A DNA stretch of 64,000 bases from Dactylosporangium roseum. Lineage in GTDB: Bacteria > Actinomycetota > Actinomycetes > Mycobacteriales > Micromonosporaceae. Made by a program: the position numbers and the translations under genes. Below are positions 41,852-50,394 of the stretch, piece after piece (position 1 is the first letter of the stretch; every line of letters begins with the position of its first letter). The notes below the pieces were generated by a model, which was not told where the DNA came from, did no database searches, and saw nothing but the letters and a program-made list of their open reading frames with translations. Location of the stretch: assembly GCF_025264685.1 (NCBI RefSeq), contig NZ_CP073721.1, positions 6,775,501 to 6,839,500 on the forward strand. Reading direction: 5' to 3'.

Positions 41852-43304
41852 GGGTCGTGACCTCGAGGAACTGCTCGCGCAAGTCCGCGCGGAGCACGGG
41901 CCCGACGCTGTCGTCGTCTCCGCCGAGAAGGTCCGCACCGGCGGTGTCGGCGGCCTTTTCGGGACCCAGAAATACGAACTGACGGTTGAGGTCCCGGATG
42001 CCGCTGGGACAACTGAACCACCCGCCGGGCCTACCGGCCAAGACGACACGCCGAAACGAGCACTGAGTATCGAGGATCTGGCTGCGATGGCGGATGCCGC
42101 CGAACGACCACGGGCGTCGGGCTCCGGGGCCGCGTTCGCGGAGATGCTCGCGGCGGAGCGCCCGACGACGGCCGCCGACGCGCTGAACCAGCTCCTGGCC
42201 GGGGAGGCCGGCGCACCGGCCGAGGAGTCCGCGGCGCCGTCGGTGCGGCCCTTCCGGCCCAGCGCCAACCAGCCCGTGGCGAAGCTCGGCATGCGGCAGG
42301 TCAACGCGGGCCCGGCACCGGCGACCACCCGGCCCCAGGCCCCGGCGGGACCGCAGGACCGCGTCGTCGCCGGCCCCAACCGCGGATCCGTCGCCGCCGG
42401 TCGCGGCGCCGCCCCTGGTCGCCCGGAGCCATCGGGGTTCGACCGCACCGGCTACGTGCCACCAGGTTCCGTCCGTCCCGACCCGGCCGGTTTCCGGCCG
42501 GGTGATTCCCGGCAGGAGTCCGTAATGCCTGTTGAAGCGACCGCCACCGTGGAGAAGCCGCGCACGCCTCCCGCGAGCGAACGGCTGGCCAGCGCGTACA
42601 ACCCCCAGGGCGGAACGCCGTCCGAACCGGCCGAGCGCATCGAACGGCCCGAGCGGCAGACCGCGCTGTCCCGGAAGCTGCAGTCGCTGGGGGTGCCGAC
42701 CGACCTCGCGTTGCGGGCCACTTCCGCCGACACGTACAGCGCGATCGTCGAGGCGTTCGCCGCGTTGCCGGACGCCGAACCGGCACCGGACGCGCCGGGC
42801 GAGACGCTCGTGGTGGTCGGCGAGTCGGCGCACGCCGTGGACGTGGCCCGCTGGGTCGCCGAGACGCAGCGCCTCGACGGCGACCACATCCTCTTCGCCG
42901 GCCGCAACGCCGCCGCGGCGGGGATCGAGGCGAAGCGCCGGATCACCGGCCCGCACGACGCCCGGCTGTGGGCGAAGAAGCTGCGCAAGTCCGACGCGCC
43001 GAGTGTCGTCGCGGTCGAGGCGGCGCTGGACGAGGCGCACTGGGCGGCGGCCATCATCGAGGCGGTGCGGCCGGTCGCGGTGTGGGTGGTCGTCGACGCG
43101 AGCCGCAAGACCTCTGACGTCGCGCACCACCTTCAGGGCCTGCGCCGGGTCGACGCGATCTGCCTGCGCGGGACGATGGCGAGCGGCGACCCCGCCAGCC
43201 CGCTGTCGCTGCGGCTGCCGGTGGCGCTGCTGGACGGGCGGCCTTCCACGCCGTACCAGTGGGCGGCGATGCTGTGCGAGCGCCTGAGCCTGGTGGGCGG
43301 CTGA
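41829..43304 (+). CDS. flhF: FlhF homologue without a P-loop
   Basis: 491 residues. The N-terminal 55 residues (LEGRDLEELLAQVRAEHGPD then AVVVSAEKVRTGGVGGLFGT) are the FlhF N domain. A long disordered linker rich in Ala/Pro/Arg/Gly spans 56-270. The C-terminal part follows the order of the SRP-type G domain: QSLGVPTDLALRA, then ETLVVVGESAHAVDVARWVA where GPTGVGKTTT is expected, HILFAGRN, VVVDASRKTSDVAHHLQGLR, and LPVALLDGRPSTPYQWAAML where FlhF has its LPIxYxxNGQ-type end. The GxxGxGKT motif is absent, so GTP binding is probably lost. No flhG is seen. Confidence 0.85.
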   Translation: MPTRLLLEGRDLEELLAQVRAEHGPDAVVVSAEKVRTGGVGGLFGTQKYELTVEVPDAAGTTEPPAGPTGQDDTPKRALSIEDLAAMADAAERPRASGSGAAFAEMLAAERPTTAADALNQLLAGEAGAPAEESAAPSVRPFRPSANQPVAKLGMRQVNAGPAPATTRPQAPAGPQDRVVAGPNRGSVAAGRGAAPGRPEPSGFDRTGYVPPGSVRPDPAGFRPGDSRQESVMPVEATATVEKPRTPPASERLASAYNPQGGTPSEPAERIERPERQTALSRKLQSLGVPTDLALRATSADTYSAIVEAFAALPDAEPAPDAPGETLVVVGESAHAVDVARWVAETQRLDGDHILFAGRNAAAAGIEAKRRITGPHDARLWAKKLRKSDAPSVVAVEAALDEAHWAAAIIEAVRPVAVWVVVDASRKTSDVAHHLQGLRRVDAICLRGTMASGDPASPLSLRLPVALLDGRPSTPYQWAAMLCERLSLVGG

Positions 43305-43305
43305 G

Positions 43306-43608
43306 ATGCTGGGCATGGCGCGGTTCTCTACGCTGTTCCTGGCGTTGCTGATCGCGTCACCCGCGCTGTACGCCGGCTTCGTCACCCATGATCTCGACAC
43401 CCAGACGGCCCTGCTGCGCCTGCTCATCGCCGTCCCGGTCGCCGCGATCATGCTCGCCGTGTTCCGTGTGGTCACCGGCACCTACGGCAAGCCGAAGGAG
43501 AAGCCACCGGCCGGGGGCGCCGAGCCGACCGGCGGCGCGCCCTTGAAGGCCGAGGCCGTGGCGGGTGAGCCCTTCCCGCAGCGCCGGGCGGAGGACAGCA
43601 ACGGATAG
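43306..43608 (+). CDS. Small membrane protein of unknown function
   Basis: 100 residues with two membrane helices (FSTLFLALLIASPALYAGFV about 7-26, and LLRLLIAVPVAAIMLAVFRV about 37-56) and a Pro/Gly/Ala-rich cytoplasmic-type tail. It begins 2 bases after the flhF stop and is probably co-transcribed with flhA-flhF. I do not recognise a family; similar two-helix proteins are common at the end of actinobacterial motility operons only as hypotheticals. Confidence 0.7.
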   Translation: MLGMARFSTLFLALLIASPALYAGFVTHDLDTQTALLRLLIAVPVAAIMLAVFRVVTGTYGKPKEKPPAGGAEPTGGAPLKAEAVAGEPFPQRRAEDSNG

Positions 43609-43701
43609 GGGTTCGCCCCGAACCTGGAGCGTTCCGGGAGCCGGGGTCGCACGTCTCGCGCAAAGGAGACGGTCACCGGCGGGCGGTGGCAGGCTTCAGG
43701 C

Positions 43702-44820
43702 ATGGACGAGTTCGACGTGGTGGTGATCGGCGCCGGGCCGGCCGGTGCGAGCGCCGCGCTCGCCGCGCGCCGGGGCGGGGCGAGCGTGCTGCTGCTGGAC
43801 AAGGCCGGCTTCCCCCGGGACAAGCCGTGCGGCGACGGCATCGCGCCGCACGCCCTCGACGTCGTGCGCGGGCTCGGGGTGACCGGGCTGGAGGAGGGCT
43901 TCGCGCCGGTGCCGGTGCTGCGCCTGACCGGGCCTGGCGGCGGGACCGTGGCGCGACCGCACCGGCGGCCCGCGTACACGATCCCCCGGCTGGTCTTCGA
44001 CAACCGGCTGGTGGAGGCGGCAGCCGCGGCCGGTGCGGTGGTACGGCGGCACGCCGTGCGCCGCCTGGAGGAGCGCGCCGGCGGCGTGGTGGTCGACGGG
44101 GTGATCGGCGCGCGGACCGTGGTCGGGGCGGACGGGGCCTATTCATCGGTACGGAAGGCGCTCGGTCAACCGGCCAACGGTCCCGGGCACCTGGCCCTCG
44201 CGATCCGCGGCTACGCGACCGCGCCGGTGGGCGAGCCCGAGCAGCGGATCGTCACGGCGGCGGCCCGCTGGCCCGCCTACGCGTGGTCGTTCCCGATCGG
44301 CGACGGGCGCGCCAACATCGGCTACGGCGAGGTGCTGCGCGGCTCGCCGCTCTCCCGCGCCCACCTGCTCGACCGGCTCGCCGCGTTGCTGCCCGACCTC
44401 GACGTGGCCGGCGCGACCGATCTGCGCGCGCATCACCTGCCGCTGTCGACGCGGCGCCCGCTCCCGGCGCGGGGGCGGCTGCTGCTCGCCGGCGACGCGC
44501 TGTCGCTCATCAACCCGTTCACCGGGGAGGGCATCTTCTACGCGGTGCTGTCCGGCGCGCTCGCGGGGGCCGCGGCGGTCCACACCGACGCGCCGGCGCG
44601 CCGCTACCTGGCCTCGCTGCGCCGGCGGCTGGGCCGTCACCTGCGCCACTCCCGCGCGGCGGCGCTGCTGGGCGGGCGCCGCTGGATCGTCGACGCGGCG
44701 GTCCGCGCGGCAGCGGGTGACCAGCGGGTGTTCGACACGCTGGTCGAACTCGGCCTGGGCGACGGCCGCCTCACACCGCGCACGATCGGCGCCATCGCCC
44801 GCCACGCGGCTCGCCGCTGA
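43702..44820 (+). CDS. Geranylgeranyl reductase family FAD oxidoreductase
   Basis: 372 residues. Rossmann FAD motif DVVVIGAGPAGASAALAARR at 5-24; the GGR-type KAGFPRDKPCGDGIAPHALD near 36-55; GADGAYSSVRKALG near 143; and the second FAD motif LLLAGDALSLINPFTGEGIF near 258-277. The family reduces isoprenoid chains, for example in menaquinone or lipids, and also includes halogenase-like enzymes. Not obviously related to motility. ATG at 43702 without a strong ribosome site. Confidence 0.88.
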   Translation: MDEFDVVVIGAGPAGASAALAARRGGASVLLLDKAGFPRDKPCGDGIAPHALDVVRGLGVTGLEEGFAPVPVLRLTGPGGGTVARPHRRPAYTIPRLVFDNRLVEAAAAAGAVVRRHAVRRLEERAGGVVVDGVIGARTVVGADGAYSSVRKALGQPANGPGHLALAIRGYATAPVGEPEQRIVTAAARWPAYAWSFPIGDGRANIGYGEVLRGSPLSRAHLLDRLAALLPDLDVAGATDLRAHHLPLSTRRPLPARGRLLLAGDALSLINPFTGEGIFYAVLSGALAGAAAVHTDAPARRYLASLRRRLGRHLRHSRAAALLGGRRWIVDAAVRAAAGDQRVFDTLVELGLGDGRLTPRTIGAIARHAARR

Positions 44821-44822
44821 GC

Positions 44823-45179
44823 TCAGCTCAGGTTGGCGGCCATGCGCTCCAGCGTGCGGACCGTGGTCAGGTAGTCCTCGTCCGGCACGCCCGCGGCGAC
44901 CCGCTGCCGCAGCGTTGCCACCTCGGCCCCGATCCGTTCCCGCGCCGCCGTGCCGGCCTCGGTGAGCCCGTCGGCCGTCATCCAGCCGCGGGCCACGAGA
45001 TCACCGACCACCTCGGCGTAGGGCCGCTCCCCCGGTCCGAAGAACGGATCCGCGGGGCCCAGCCCGTTGAGCACCTGCCAGTGCCGCCGCCGCAGCCCTT
45101 CGGCGGCGAGCACCGCCGCGAACGCGGTCTCGATGCGGCCGTCGAGCTCCTTCAGCCAGTACCCGATAGGCTTCGACAC
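44823..45179 (-). CDS. MarR-type winged-helix regulator
   Basis: 118 residues from the GTG at 45179, which follows AGGAG by 10 bases. PIGYWLKELDGRIETAFAAV then LAAEGLRRRHWQVLNGLG and AEVVGDLVARGWMTADGLTE correspond to the short MarR-like winged-helix proteins frequent in actinobacteria. Divergent from the MarR gene at 45216 with only 36 bases between the starts, so both are probably controlled from one operator. Convergent with the oxidoreductase gene (2-base gap). Confidence 0.78.
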   Translation of the reverse strand: MSKPIGYWLKELDGRIETAFAAVLAAEGLRRRHWQVLNGLGPADPFFGPGERPYAEVVGDLVARGWMTADGLTEAGTAARERIGAEVATLRQRVAAGVPDEDYLTTVRTLERMAANLS

Positions 45180-45198
45180 AACAACATCACTCCTGGAA

Positions 45199-45222
45199 TG
45201 TAGATAACAAAGATTATGCACA
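45199..45222. promoter_or_regulatory. Imperfect palindrome between the divergent MarR genes
   Basis: TGTAGATAA (45199-45207), 6 bases, TTATGCACA (45214-45222): 7 of 9 positions pair. AT-rich in a GC-rich setting and 24 bp long, as expected for a MarR-dimer operator; it covers the start codon of the plus-strand gene. Confidence 0.5.
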
Positions 45223-45689
45223 TGTCCGAAGGGGAAGCGCTAGCCGCCGTGGAGTCCGCCATGGTCGCGATCCGGCGCCGGCAGACCCGGCGTGCGCTGG
45301 CCCGCGGCGGTGGCCTGCCCGACGGCGTCGACCTCGCGGTGTTCGACGTGGTGGACGCCGTCGAGGCGGCCGAGGCGAGCGGCGGGCGGGCGACTGTGAC
45401 GGACATCGCGGCCGCCCTCGACGTGGCGCAGCCACGGGCGAGCAAGCTGGTCGCGGCCGCCGTCGACGCGGGGCTCGTCCGCCGGGAGGCCGACCAGGGC
45501 GACGGCCGGCGGGCCTTCCTGGCGCGCACCGTAACGGGCCGGGAACTGTCCGATCGGGTGCACGCCGCACGCCGGGCCCGGTTCGCCGACGCCACCGCCG
45601 GGTGGACCGCCGCCGAGCGCGCGACGTTCGCGCTGCTCCTGACGCGGTTCGTCGACGGGCTCACCGAAACGGCGCCGAACGCGCACTGA
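45216..45689 (+). CDS. MarR family transcriptional regulator
   Basis: 157 residues (155 if ATG 45222 is used). The winged helix is visible: TVTDIAAALDVAQPRASKLV then AAAVDAGLVRREADQGDGRR and AFLARTVTGRELSDRVH, with the conserved D-x-R wing tip (QGDGRR). A dimerisation helix closes the protein. No ribosome site is visible, so the mRNA may be leaderless. Ligand unknown. Confidence 0.88.
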   Translation: MHMSEGEALAAVESAMVAIRRRQTRRALARGGGLPDGVDLAVFDVVDAVEAAEASGGRATVTDIAAALDVAQPRASKLVAAAVDAGLVRREADQGDGRRAFLARTVTGRELSDRVHAARRARFADATAGWTAAERATFALLLTRFVDGLTETAPNAH

Positions 45690-45739
45690 GCGTCGATTCT
45701 TCAATCCCGGGTGGTGCAGTAATCTTCGCGCCAGGGGTG

Positions 45740-47500
45740 ATGCGGTTGACGGGCGGTGACAGCCAGGGCGGTCATGTCATCGAGCCTGCGCTGTCCGACC
45801 TCGCGCGTCACTGGGTGGCCGCCGTCCGCCGGACCAGTTATCTGGACCACGGCGCCGAGGCGTTGCGGCGCCGGTTCGAGGAGCTGACTCGCCGGCTCGC
45901 CGGCGCCATGCGCGCCGAGCGGTTCGACCCTCGGATCGGCACGGCAGCCGGGGCCGCGATCGTCGATCTCGGCCTCACCAGTCCCGAGGCCCTGCGCCAC
46001 TCGATCTCGGTGCTCGCCCGGCTGCCCGCGGTGGTCGACGGCAAGCCCGCCGACACCGACGAGGACCGGTTCGGCGCGCTGCTCGGCGCGTTCGCCGCCG
46101 GCTTCGCCGCGGCCAGCCGTCAACGCATCCTGGACGACCAGGAGCGCATCCGCCGTGCCTGGAGCCGCACGCTCACCGACGCCGAGCACAACCTCCAGCG
46201 CGAACTGGACCACCAGGCCCACCACGATCCGCTGACCGGGCTGCCCAACCGGGTCCTGCTGTATCGGCACCTCACCGACACGCTCCGCGACGCGCCCGAC
46301 GGCGCGCGCATCGGGGTGTGCTTCCTCGACCTCGACGAGTTCAAGACCGTCAACGACACGCTCGGCCACGGCTCCGGCGACCGGCTCCTCGTGGCGTTCG
46401 CCGACCGGCTGCGGGCCTGCGTCAACGGCGCCGGCCACTTCGTCGCACGGGTCGGCGGTGACGAGTTCGTCGTAGTGGCCGGCGGCACCAGGAGCGCCGA
46501 GGACATGATCGGGCTGGCCGAGACGATGCTCGCGGAGCTCAGCAAGCCGGTCCGGCTCGACGGCCAGGAGCTCGCGGTGTCGGCGAGCATCGGCATCGTC
46601 GAGCAACCGGCCCGGGGTGCGGACCCGGAGGAGCTGTTGCGCGCCGCCGACGCCACGCTCTACCTCGCGAAGGCCGACGGCCGGGCCCGTTATGCGGTCT
46701 TCGACGCCACCCGCAACGCGCAGCAACTGTTGCGGTACGGGCTGACCGGCCGCCTGGCGGGCGCCCTGGAGCGCGGTGAGTTCGAGCTGGTCTACCAGCC
46801 GCTGGTATCCCTTGTGGAGGGACGGCTCCGCGGCGCCGAGGCGCTCCTGCGCTGGCGCCATCCCGACCTCGGCACGGTCTCGCCGAACACGTTCATCCCG
46901 GTCGCCGAGCAGTCCGGCATGATTCACGCGCTCGGCCGCTGGGTCCTGCGCGAGTCCTGCACGGCGGCTGCCGCCTGGCAGCGCAGCCGTCCCGACACTC
47001 CCCTGCTGGTCAGCGTCAACGTCTCCCCGCGCCAGTGCACCGACCCGCGCCTGCTGGAGGACGTCGAGCACGCGCTGACCGACTCCGGGCTGCACCCGGC
47101 CAACCTCCAGCTCGAGTTGACCGAGACCGTCCTCATGCAGTCGACCGGCCGGCCGGTGCAGACCCTGCGCAAGATCGCCGACCTGGGTGTGCGCATCGTC
47201 ATCGACGACTTCGGCATCGGCTACTCCAACCTGGCGTACCTGCGCCACCTCCCCGTCCACGGCCTCAAGCTGGCCGGCGCCTTCATGGCCGGCATCCGCT
47301 CCCTGGCGAGCGACCACGTCGACGAGCAGATCGTCGAGACCGTGATCCGCCTGGCCCACACGCTGCGGATGACCGTCACCGCCGAGGGGGTCGAGACCGC
47401 CGACCAGGCCGGCCGCCTGGCCGCGCTGGGCTGCGACCTCGGCCAGGGCTGGCATTTCGGCCGCCCGATCGCTCCGGCCGGGATCCCGGCGCTGCGGTGA
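45740..47500 (+). CDS. Cytosolic GGDEF-EAL protein
   Basis: 586 residues with no membrane segment. An N-terminal helical sensor-like region (1-155, RHWVAAVRRTSYLDHGAEAL) precedes a GGDEF domain with DPLTGLPNRVLLYRHL, FLDLDEFKTVNDTLGH and intact RVGGDEFVVV near 236, then an EAL domain with RGAEALLRWRHP near 365, NVSPRQ, LELTET, VIDDFGIGYSNLAYL and AEGVET. The usual KxD (K-I-D) after the DDFG motif reads KLAGAF, so one metal-site Asp is replaced by Ala; phosphodiesterase activity may be lowered. It could set c-di-GMP for motility. ATG at 45740 with AGGGG. Confidence 0.9.
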   Translation: MRLTGGDSQGGHVIEPALSDLARHWVAAVRRTSYLDHGAEALRRRFEELTRRLAGAMRAERFDPRIGTAAGAAIVDLGLTSPEALRHSISVLARLPAVVDGKPADTDEDRFGALLGAFAAGFAAASRQRILDDQERIRRAWSRTLTDAEHNLQRELDHQAHHDPLTGLPNRVLLYRHLTDTLRDAPDGARIGVCFLDLDEFKTVNDTLGHGSGDRLLVAFADRLRACVNGAGHFVARVGGDEFVVVAGGTRSAEDMIGLAETMLAELSKPVRLDGQELAVSASIGIVEQPARGADPEELLRAADATLYLAKADGRARYAVFDATRNAQQLLRYGLTGRLAGALERGEFELVYQPLVSLVEGRLRGAEALLRWRHPDLGTVSPNTFIPVAEQSGMIHALGRWVLRESCTAAAAWQRSRPDTPLLVSVNVSPRQCTDPRLLEDVEHALTDSGLHPANLQLELTETVLMQSTGRPVQTLRKIADLGVRIVIDDFGIGYSNLAYLRHLPVHGLKLAGAFMAGIRSLASDHVDEQIVETVIRLAHTLRMTVTAEGVETADQAGRLAALGCDLGQGWHFGRPIAPAGIPALR

Positions 47501-47511
47501 TCCGGCTGTAG

Positions 47512-49152
47512 CTACGGCATCGAGCGGTTCAGGCGGATCCAGCGGTAACCGTAGGGGCCCAGCTCCAGCGCGCTGAGGTCGCCGACCTCCCGGTACTCCC
47601 GGTCGGCGAAGACGTCGTTGGGCTGGCGGCCCTCCGCCGCCAGTTGCCCCAGGTCGACTTCCGCCTCCGCGGTGCCCAGGTTGTGCAGGAACACCATCGT
47701 GCCGGTCGGGCCGTCGGCGCGATGCACCAGGACACCCGGCGGCATGGGCTGGTCGATGCAGGTACACGTGCCGTTGCCCACCTCGGGGCTCTCCCGCAGG
47801 GTGCGGATCATCCGCTCGAACCACGCCAGCAGCGACCGGTCGTCGTGGCGCTGCGCGGTGACGTTCACCTTCTCGTAGCCGTAGTCGCCGCCGGCGATCA
47901 CCGGCCGGATCGGTGTGCCGTCGGTGAAGCCGCCGTTGCCGGTGTACGACCACTGCATCGGTGTGCGGATCGCGAAGCGCCCGGGCTGGGAGAGGTCCTC
48001 GCCCATGCCGATCTCCTCGCCGTACCGCAGCACCGGCGTGCCGCGCAGCGTGAACTGCAACGAGTAGGCCAGCTCCAGCCGCCGGCGGTCACCGCCGAGC
48101 ATCGGGGCCAGCCGGCGGCGGATGCCCCGGTCGTACAGCTTCATCGAATCGTCCGGGCCGAACTCGGCGAAGACGTCCCCGCGCTGCTCGGCCGTGAGCC
48201 GCGACAGGTCGATCTCGTCGTGGTTGCGCAGGAACGTGGCCCACTGCCCGCCGTCCGGCAGCTTCGGTGTCGTTCGCAACCACTCGACGATCGGCTCGGG
48301 GTTCTGCCGCGCCAGCGCCAGCACCAGGCGGCCGTTGAGCATGAAGTCGAAGAGCATGTGGATCCGGTTGCCCGAGCCGCCCGCGTCGCCGAAGTACTCG
48401 GGGAGCCGCTCCGGCTCGACGTTGGCCTCGGCGATCAGGACCGCGTCGCCGCGGCGCCATTGGACGTGCTGGCGTAGCTCGGAGAGGTAGGCGAAGTCCA
48501 TCGGGGCCTCGGCGCGGCCCGGCTCGGTGAGCTCGATGATGAACGGCACCGCGTCCATGCGGAAGCCGGCGACACCGAGCTGGATCCAGAACGCCAGCAC
48601 CTTCTTGATCTCGGTCCGCACCCGCGGGTTGGCGAAGTTCAGGTCCGGCTGGAAGTCGTAGAAGCGGTGGTAGTACCAGGCGCGGGCCTTCCGGTGGTAC
48701 GTCCATGTCTCGGACTGCTCGCCCGGGAAGACCATGCCCTGACGCCGGTCGGCGGGCTCGGTGTCACTCCAGATGTACCAGTCGCGGTAGGGCGAGTCCT
48801 TGGAGGCGATCGCGGATCGGAACCACGGGTGCTCGTCCGAGGTGTGGTTCACCACAAGATCGATGATCACCTTGATGCCGCGGCCGGCGGCCTCGTGCAG
48901 CAACTCCGCGAAATCGCCGAGCGTGCCGAGCCGCGGATCGACGTTGTAGAAGTCGGTGGCGTCGTAGCCGTCGTCCCGGCCGGGCGTCGGATGGATCGGA
49001 TGCAACCACAGACAGTTGACTCCGAGCCTGGTCAGATAGTCGAGACGACTGATGAGACCTTGAAAGTCACCGATGCCGTCGCCGTCGGAATCCTGGAACG
49101 TCTCGACGTCCAGGCAATAGATGACGCTCTCGGTGTACCACCGCTCGCTCAT
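47512..49152 (-). CDS. GH13 trehalose-synthase-like alpha-glucosidase
   Basis: 546 residues. N-terminus WYTESVIYCLDVETFQDSDG then DGIGDFQGLISRLDYLTRLG is the GH13 subfamily that includes trehalose synthase TreS. Catalytic motifs are present: DLVVNHTS, GFRMDAVPF (nucleophile Asp), LIAEANV (acid/base Glu) and FLRNHDE. The C-terminal beta domain ends YGYRWIRL. TreS interconverts maltose and trehalose; here the enzyme lacks a fused maltokinase and none is adjacent. Convergent with the GGDEF-EAL gene; unrelated to motility as far as seen. Confidence 0.88.
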   Translation of the reverse strand: MSERWYTESVIYCLDVETFQDSDGDGIGDFQGLISRLDYLTRLGVNCLWLHPIHPTPGRDDGYDATDFYNVDPRLGTLGDFAELLHEAAGRGIKVIIDLVVNHTSDEHPWFRSAIASKDSPYRDWYIWSDTEPADRRQGMVFPGEQSETWTYHRKARAWYYHRFYDFQPDLNFANPRVRTEIKKVLAFWIQLGVAGFRMDAVPFIIELTEPGRAEAPMDFAYLSELRQHVQWRRGDAVLIAEANVEPERLPEYFGDAGGSGNRIHMLFDFMLNGRLVLALARQNPEPIVEWLRTTPKLPDGGQWATFLRNHDEIDLSRLTAEQRGDVFAEFGPDDSMKLYDRGIRRRLAPMLGGDRRRLELAYSLQFTLRGTPVLRYGEEIGMGEDLSQPGRFAIRTPMQWSYTGNGGFTDGTPIRPVIAGGDYGYEKVNVTAQRHDDRSLLAWFERMIRTLRESPEVGNGTCTCIDQPMPPGVLVHRADGPTGTMVFLHNLGTAEAEVDLGQLAAEGRQPNDVFADREYREVGDLSALELGPYGYRWIRLNRSMP

Positions 49153-49240
49153 GTGGTTGGGGTAACCCGAATCGGCGTCCGCTCAAACGCCCGCTTGCGT
49201 GTGGCATCCCCCGACCGCGAGGATGGCTCTCGGGGGGCTG

Positions 49241-50125
49241 ATGGTCGACTTCGCCGGCGCGTTACGTGACGCCATCCAGGCACGAGGCCTGGGACTGGAG
49301 CGCATCCAGGAGCGGTTGCGCGCCGAAGGCTATTCGGTGAGTCTCGCCACGCTCAGCTACTGGCAGACCGGCCGGAGCCGGCCGGAGCGCCGGGAGTCGC
49401 TGGCCGCGCTGGCCGAGCTGGAGAAGATCCTCGAGGTGGAGCCGGGCTCGCTGGCCGCGCTGGTCGGACCGCCGCGCCCCCGCGGCCGCCACCTGCACAA
49501 AAGCCAGGACACTCACGACCTCGGCGCCTTCTGGACCGAGCGCGACCTCATCGTCGACCTCGCGCAGGGCATCGACACCCGTTGGGACGAGCGGCTGACC
49601 CGGCTCAGCCAGCACGACCGGGTCACCGTCGGCCCCGACAAGGGCGAGGTCTCGTTCCTCGTGCGGCAGGTCCTGCGCGCCGAGGCCGACGGGCCGGACC
49701 GCTGGGTCCTGATCGTGCGCCTCGACGAGCAGGAGCGCCCATTGCCACTGCTCACGCCCGTGCGCAACTGCCGCCTGGGCCGGGTGGTGGAGCACCCGGA
49801 GAGCGGCCTGCTGCTGGCCGAGTTGTTGTTCGACCGGCCGCTCGCCAAGGGCGAGACGGTGATCACCGAACACGCTCTGCACAATTATCCGCCGTTCCCA
49901 TTGGCGACCAACTATGAGCGCAAGTTCCGGCTGCCCGTCCGAGAATACGTGGTCGAGGTCTGTTTCGACCCCGCGGCGTTACCGCGGGCCGTCTATCAGT
50001 TCCAGCAGATGGACGGCCAATCGGAACAGGTGACCACGATCGAGGTCGGCGGCGGCGACTCGGTGCACGCCATCGCCCTCGACTACGGGCCCGGCCGTTA
50101 CGGCCTACGGTGGGACTGGGAGTAG
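49241..50125 (+). CDS. XRE-type DNA-binding regulator with two TTA codons
   Basis: 294 residues. An N-terminal helix-turn-helix (FAGALRDAIQARGLGLERIQ, RLRAEGYSVSLATLSYWQTG) is followed by a C-terminal beta-rich domain of about 200 residues (WVLIVRLDEQERPLPLLTPV, LLLAELLFDRPLAKGETVIT, REYVVEVCFDP) of unknown function. The gene has two TTA leucine codons (49262-49264 and 49979-49981), very rare in this GC-rich setting, so translation may depend on the bldA-type tRNA. ATG 49241 chosen for the GGGGGG site; ATG 49223 is possible. Divergent from the GH13 gene. Confidence 0.8.
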   Translation: MVDFAGALRDAIQARGLGLERIQERLRAEGYSVSLATLSYWQTGRSRPERRESLAALAELEKILEVEPGSLAALVGPPRPRGRHLHKSQDTHDLGAFWTERDLIVDLAQGIDTRWDERLTRLSQHDRVTVGPDKGEVSFLVRQVLRAEADGPDRWVLIVRLDEQERPLPLLTPVRNCRLGRVVEHPESGLLLAELLFDRPLAKGETVITEHALHNYPPFPLATNYERKFRLPVREYVVEVCFDPAALPRAVYQFQQMDGQSEQVTTIEVGGGDSVHAIALDYGPGRYGLRWDWE

Positions 50126-50160
50126 TACACGCTGGTCACAGCACCTTGGACGGCAGGGAA

Positions 50161-50202
50161 GAACAGCGGGGCGCCGGTGTGGCCAGCGCCCCGCCTCTGT
50201 TC
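50161..50202 (+). terminator. Terminator-like hairpin after the XRE gene
   Basis: GCGGGGCGC (50166-50174) pairs with GCGCCCCGC (50186-50194); an outer GAACAG/CTGTTC (50161-50166 and 50197-50202) extends the stem past a small bulge. An A-rich run follows at 50207-50212. Confidence 0.6.
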
Positions 50203-50352
50203 CCGGAAAAAACCGGCGTCACCATCGGAACGGCTGGGATGTCGCCGCGACGGTCAGGGTGGAACGCATGTGCCGCCTCCACAAGGAAGTTCATTCTCCT
50301 TGCCGATGAAGTTATTCGGAGGCAGGCCGGCACGGGAAGATCTTCGGCGCCC

Positions 50353-50394
50353 TTAACAGTTAACGCTCGGCCCTTCGGCCGGATTAACAGTTAA
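50353..50394. repeat. Two TTAACAGTTAA direct repeats around a GC hairpin
   Basis: TTAACAGTTAA occurs at 50353-50363 and 50384-50394, 31 bp apart (three helical turns). Each is almost palindromic. Between them GGCC(CTTC)GGCC can form a small hairpin. This is unusually AT-rich for the window and may be a protein-binding site. Confidence 0.6.

Noticed and set aside
50302-50309. GCCGATGA as another FliA-type promoter
   Set aside because: No TCAA-like -35 at 15-base spacing and no gene downstream on that strand.
50110-50394. 94-residue frame after the XRE gene
   Set aside because: It runs through the terminator hairpin and the AT-rich repeats and has no ribosome site or recognisable motif.
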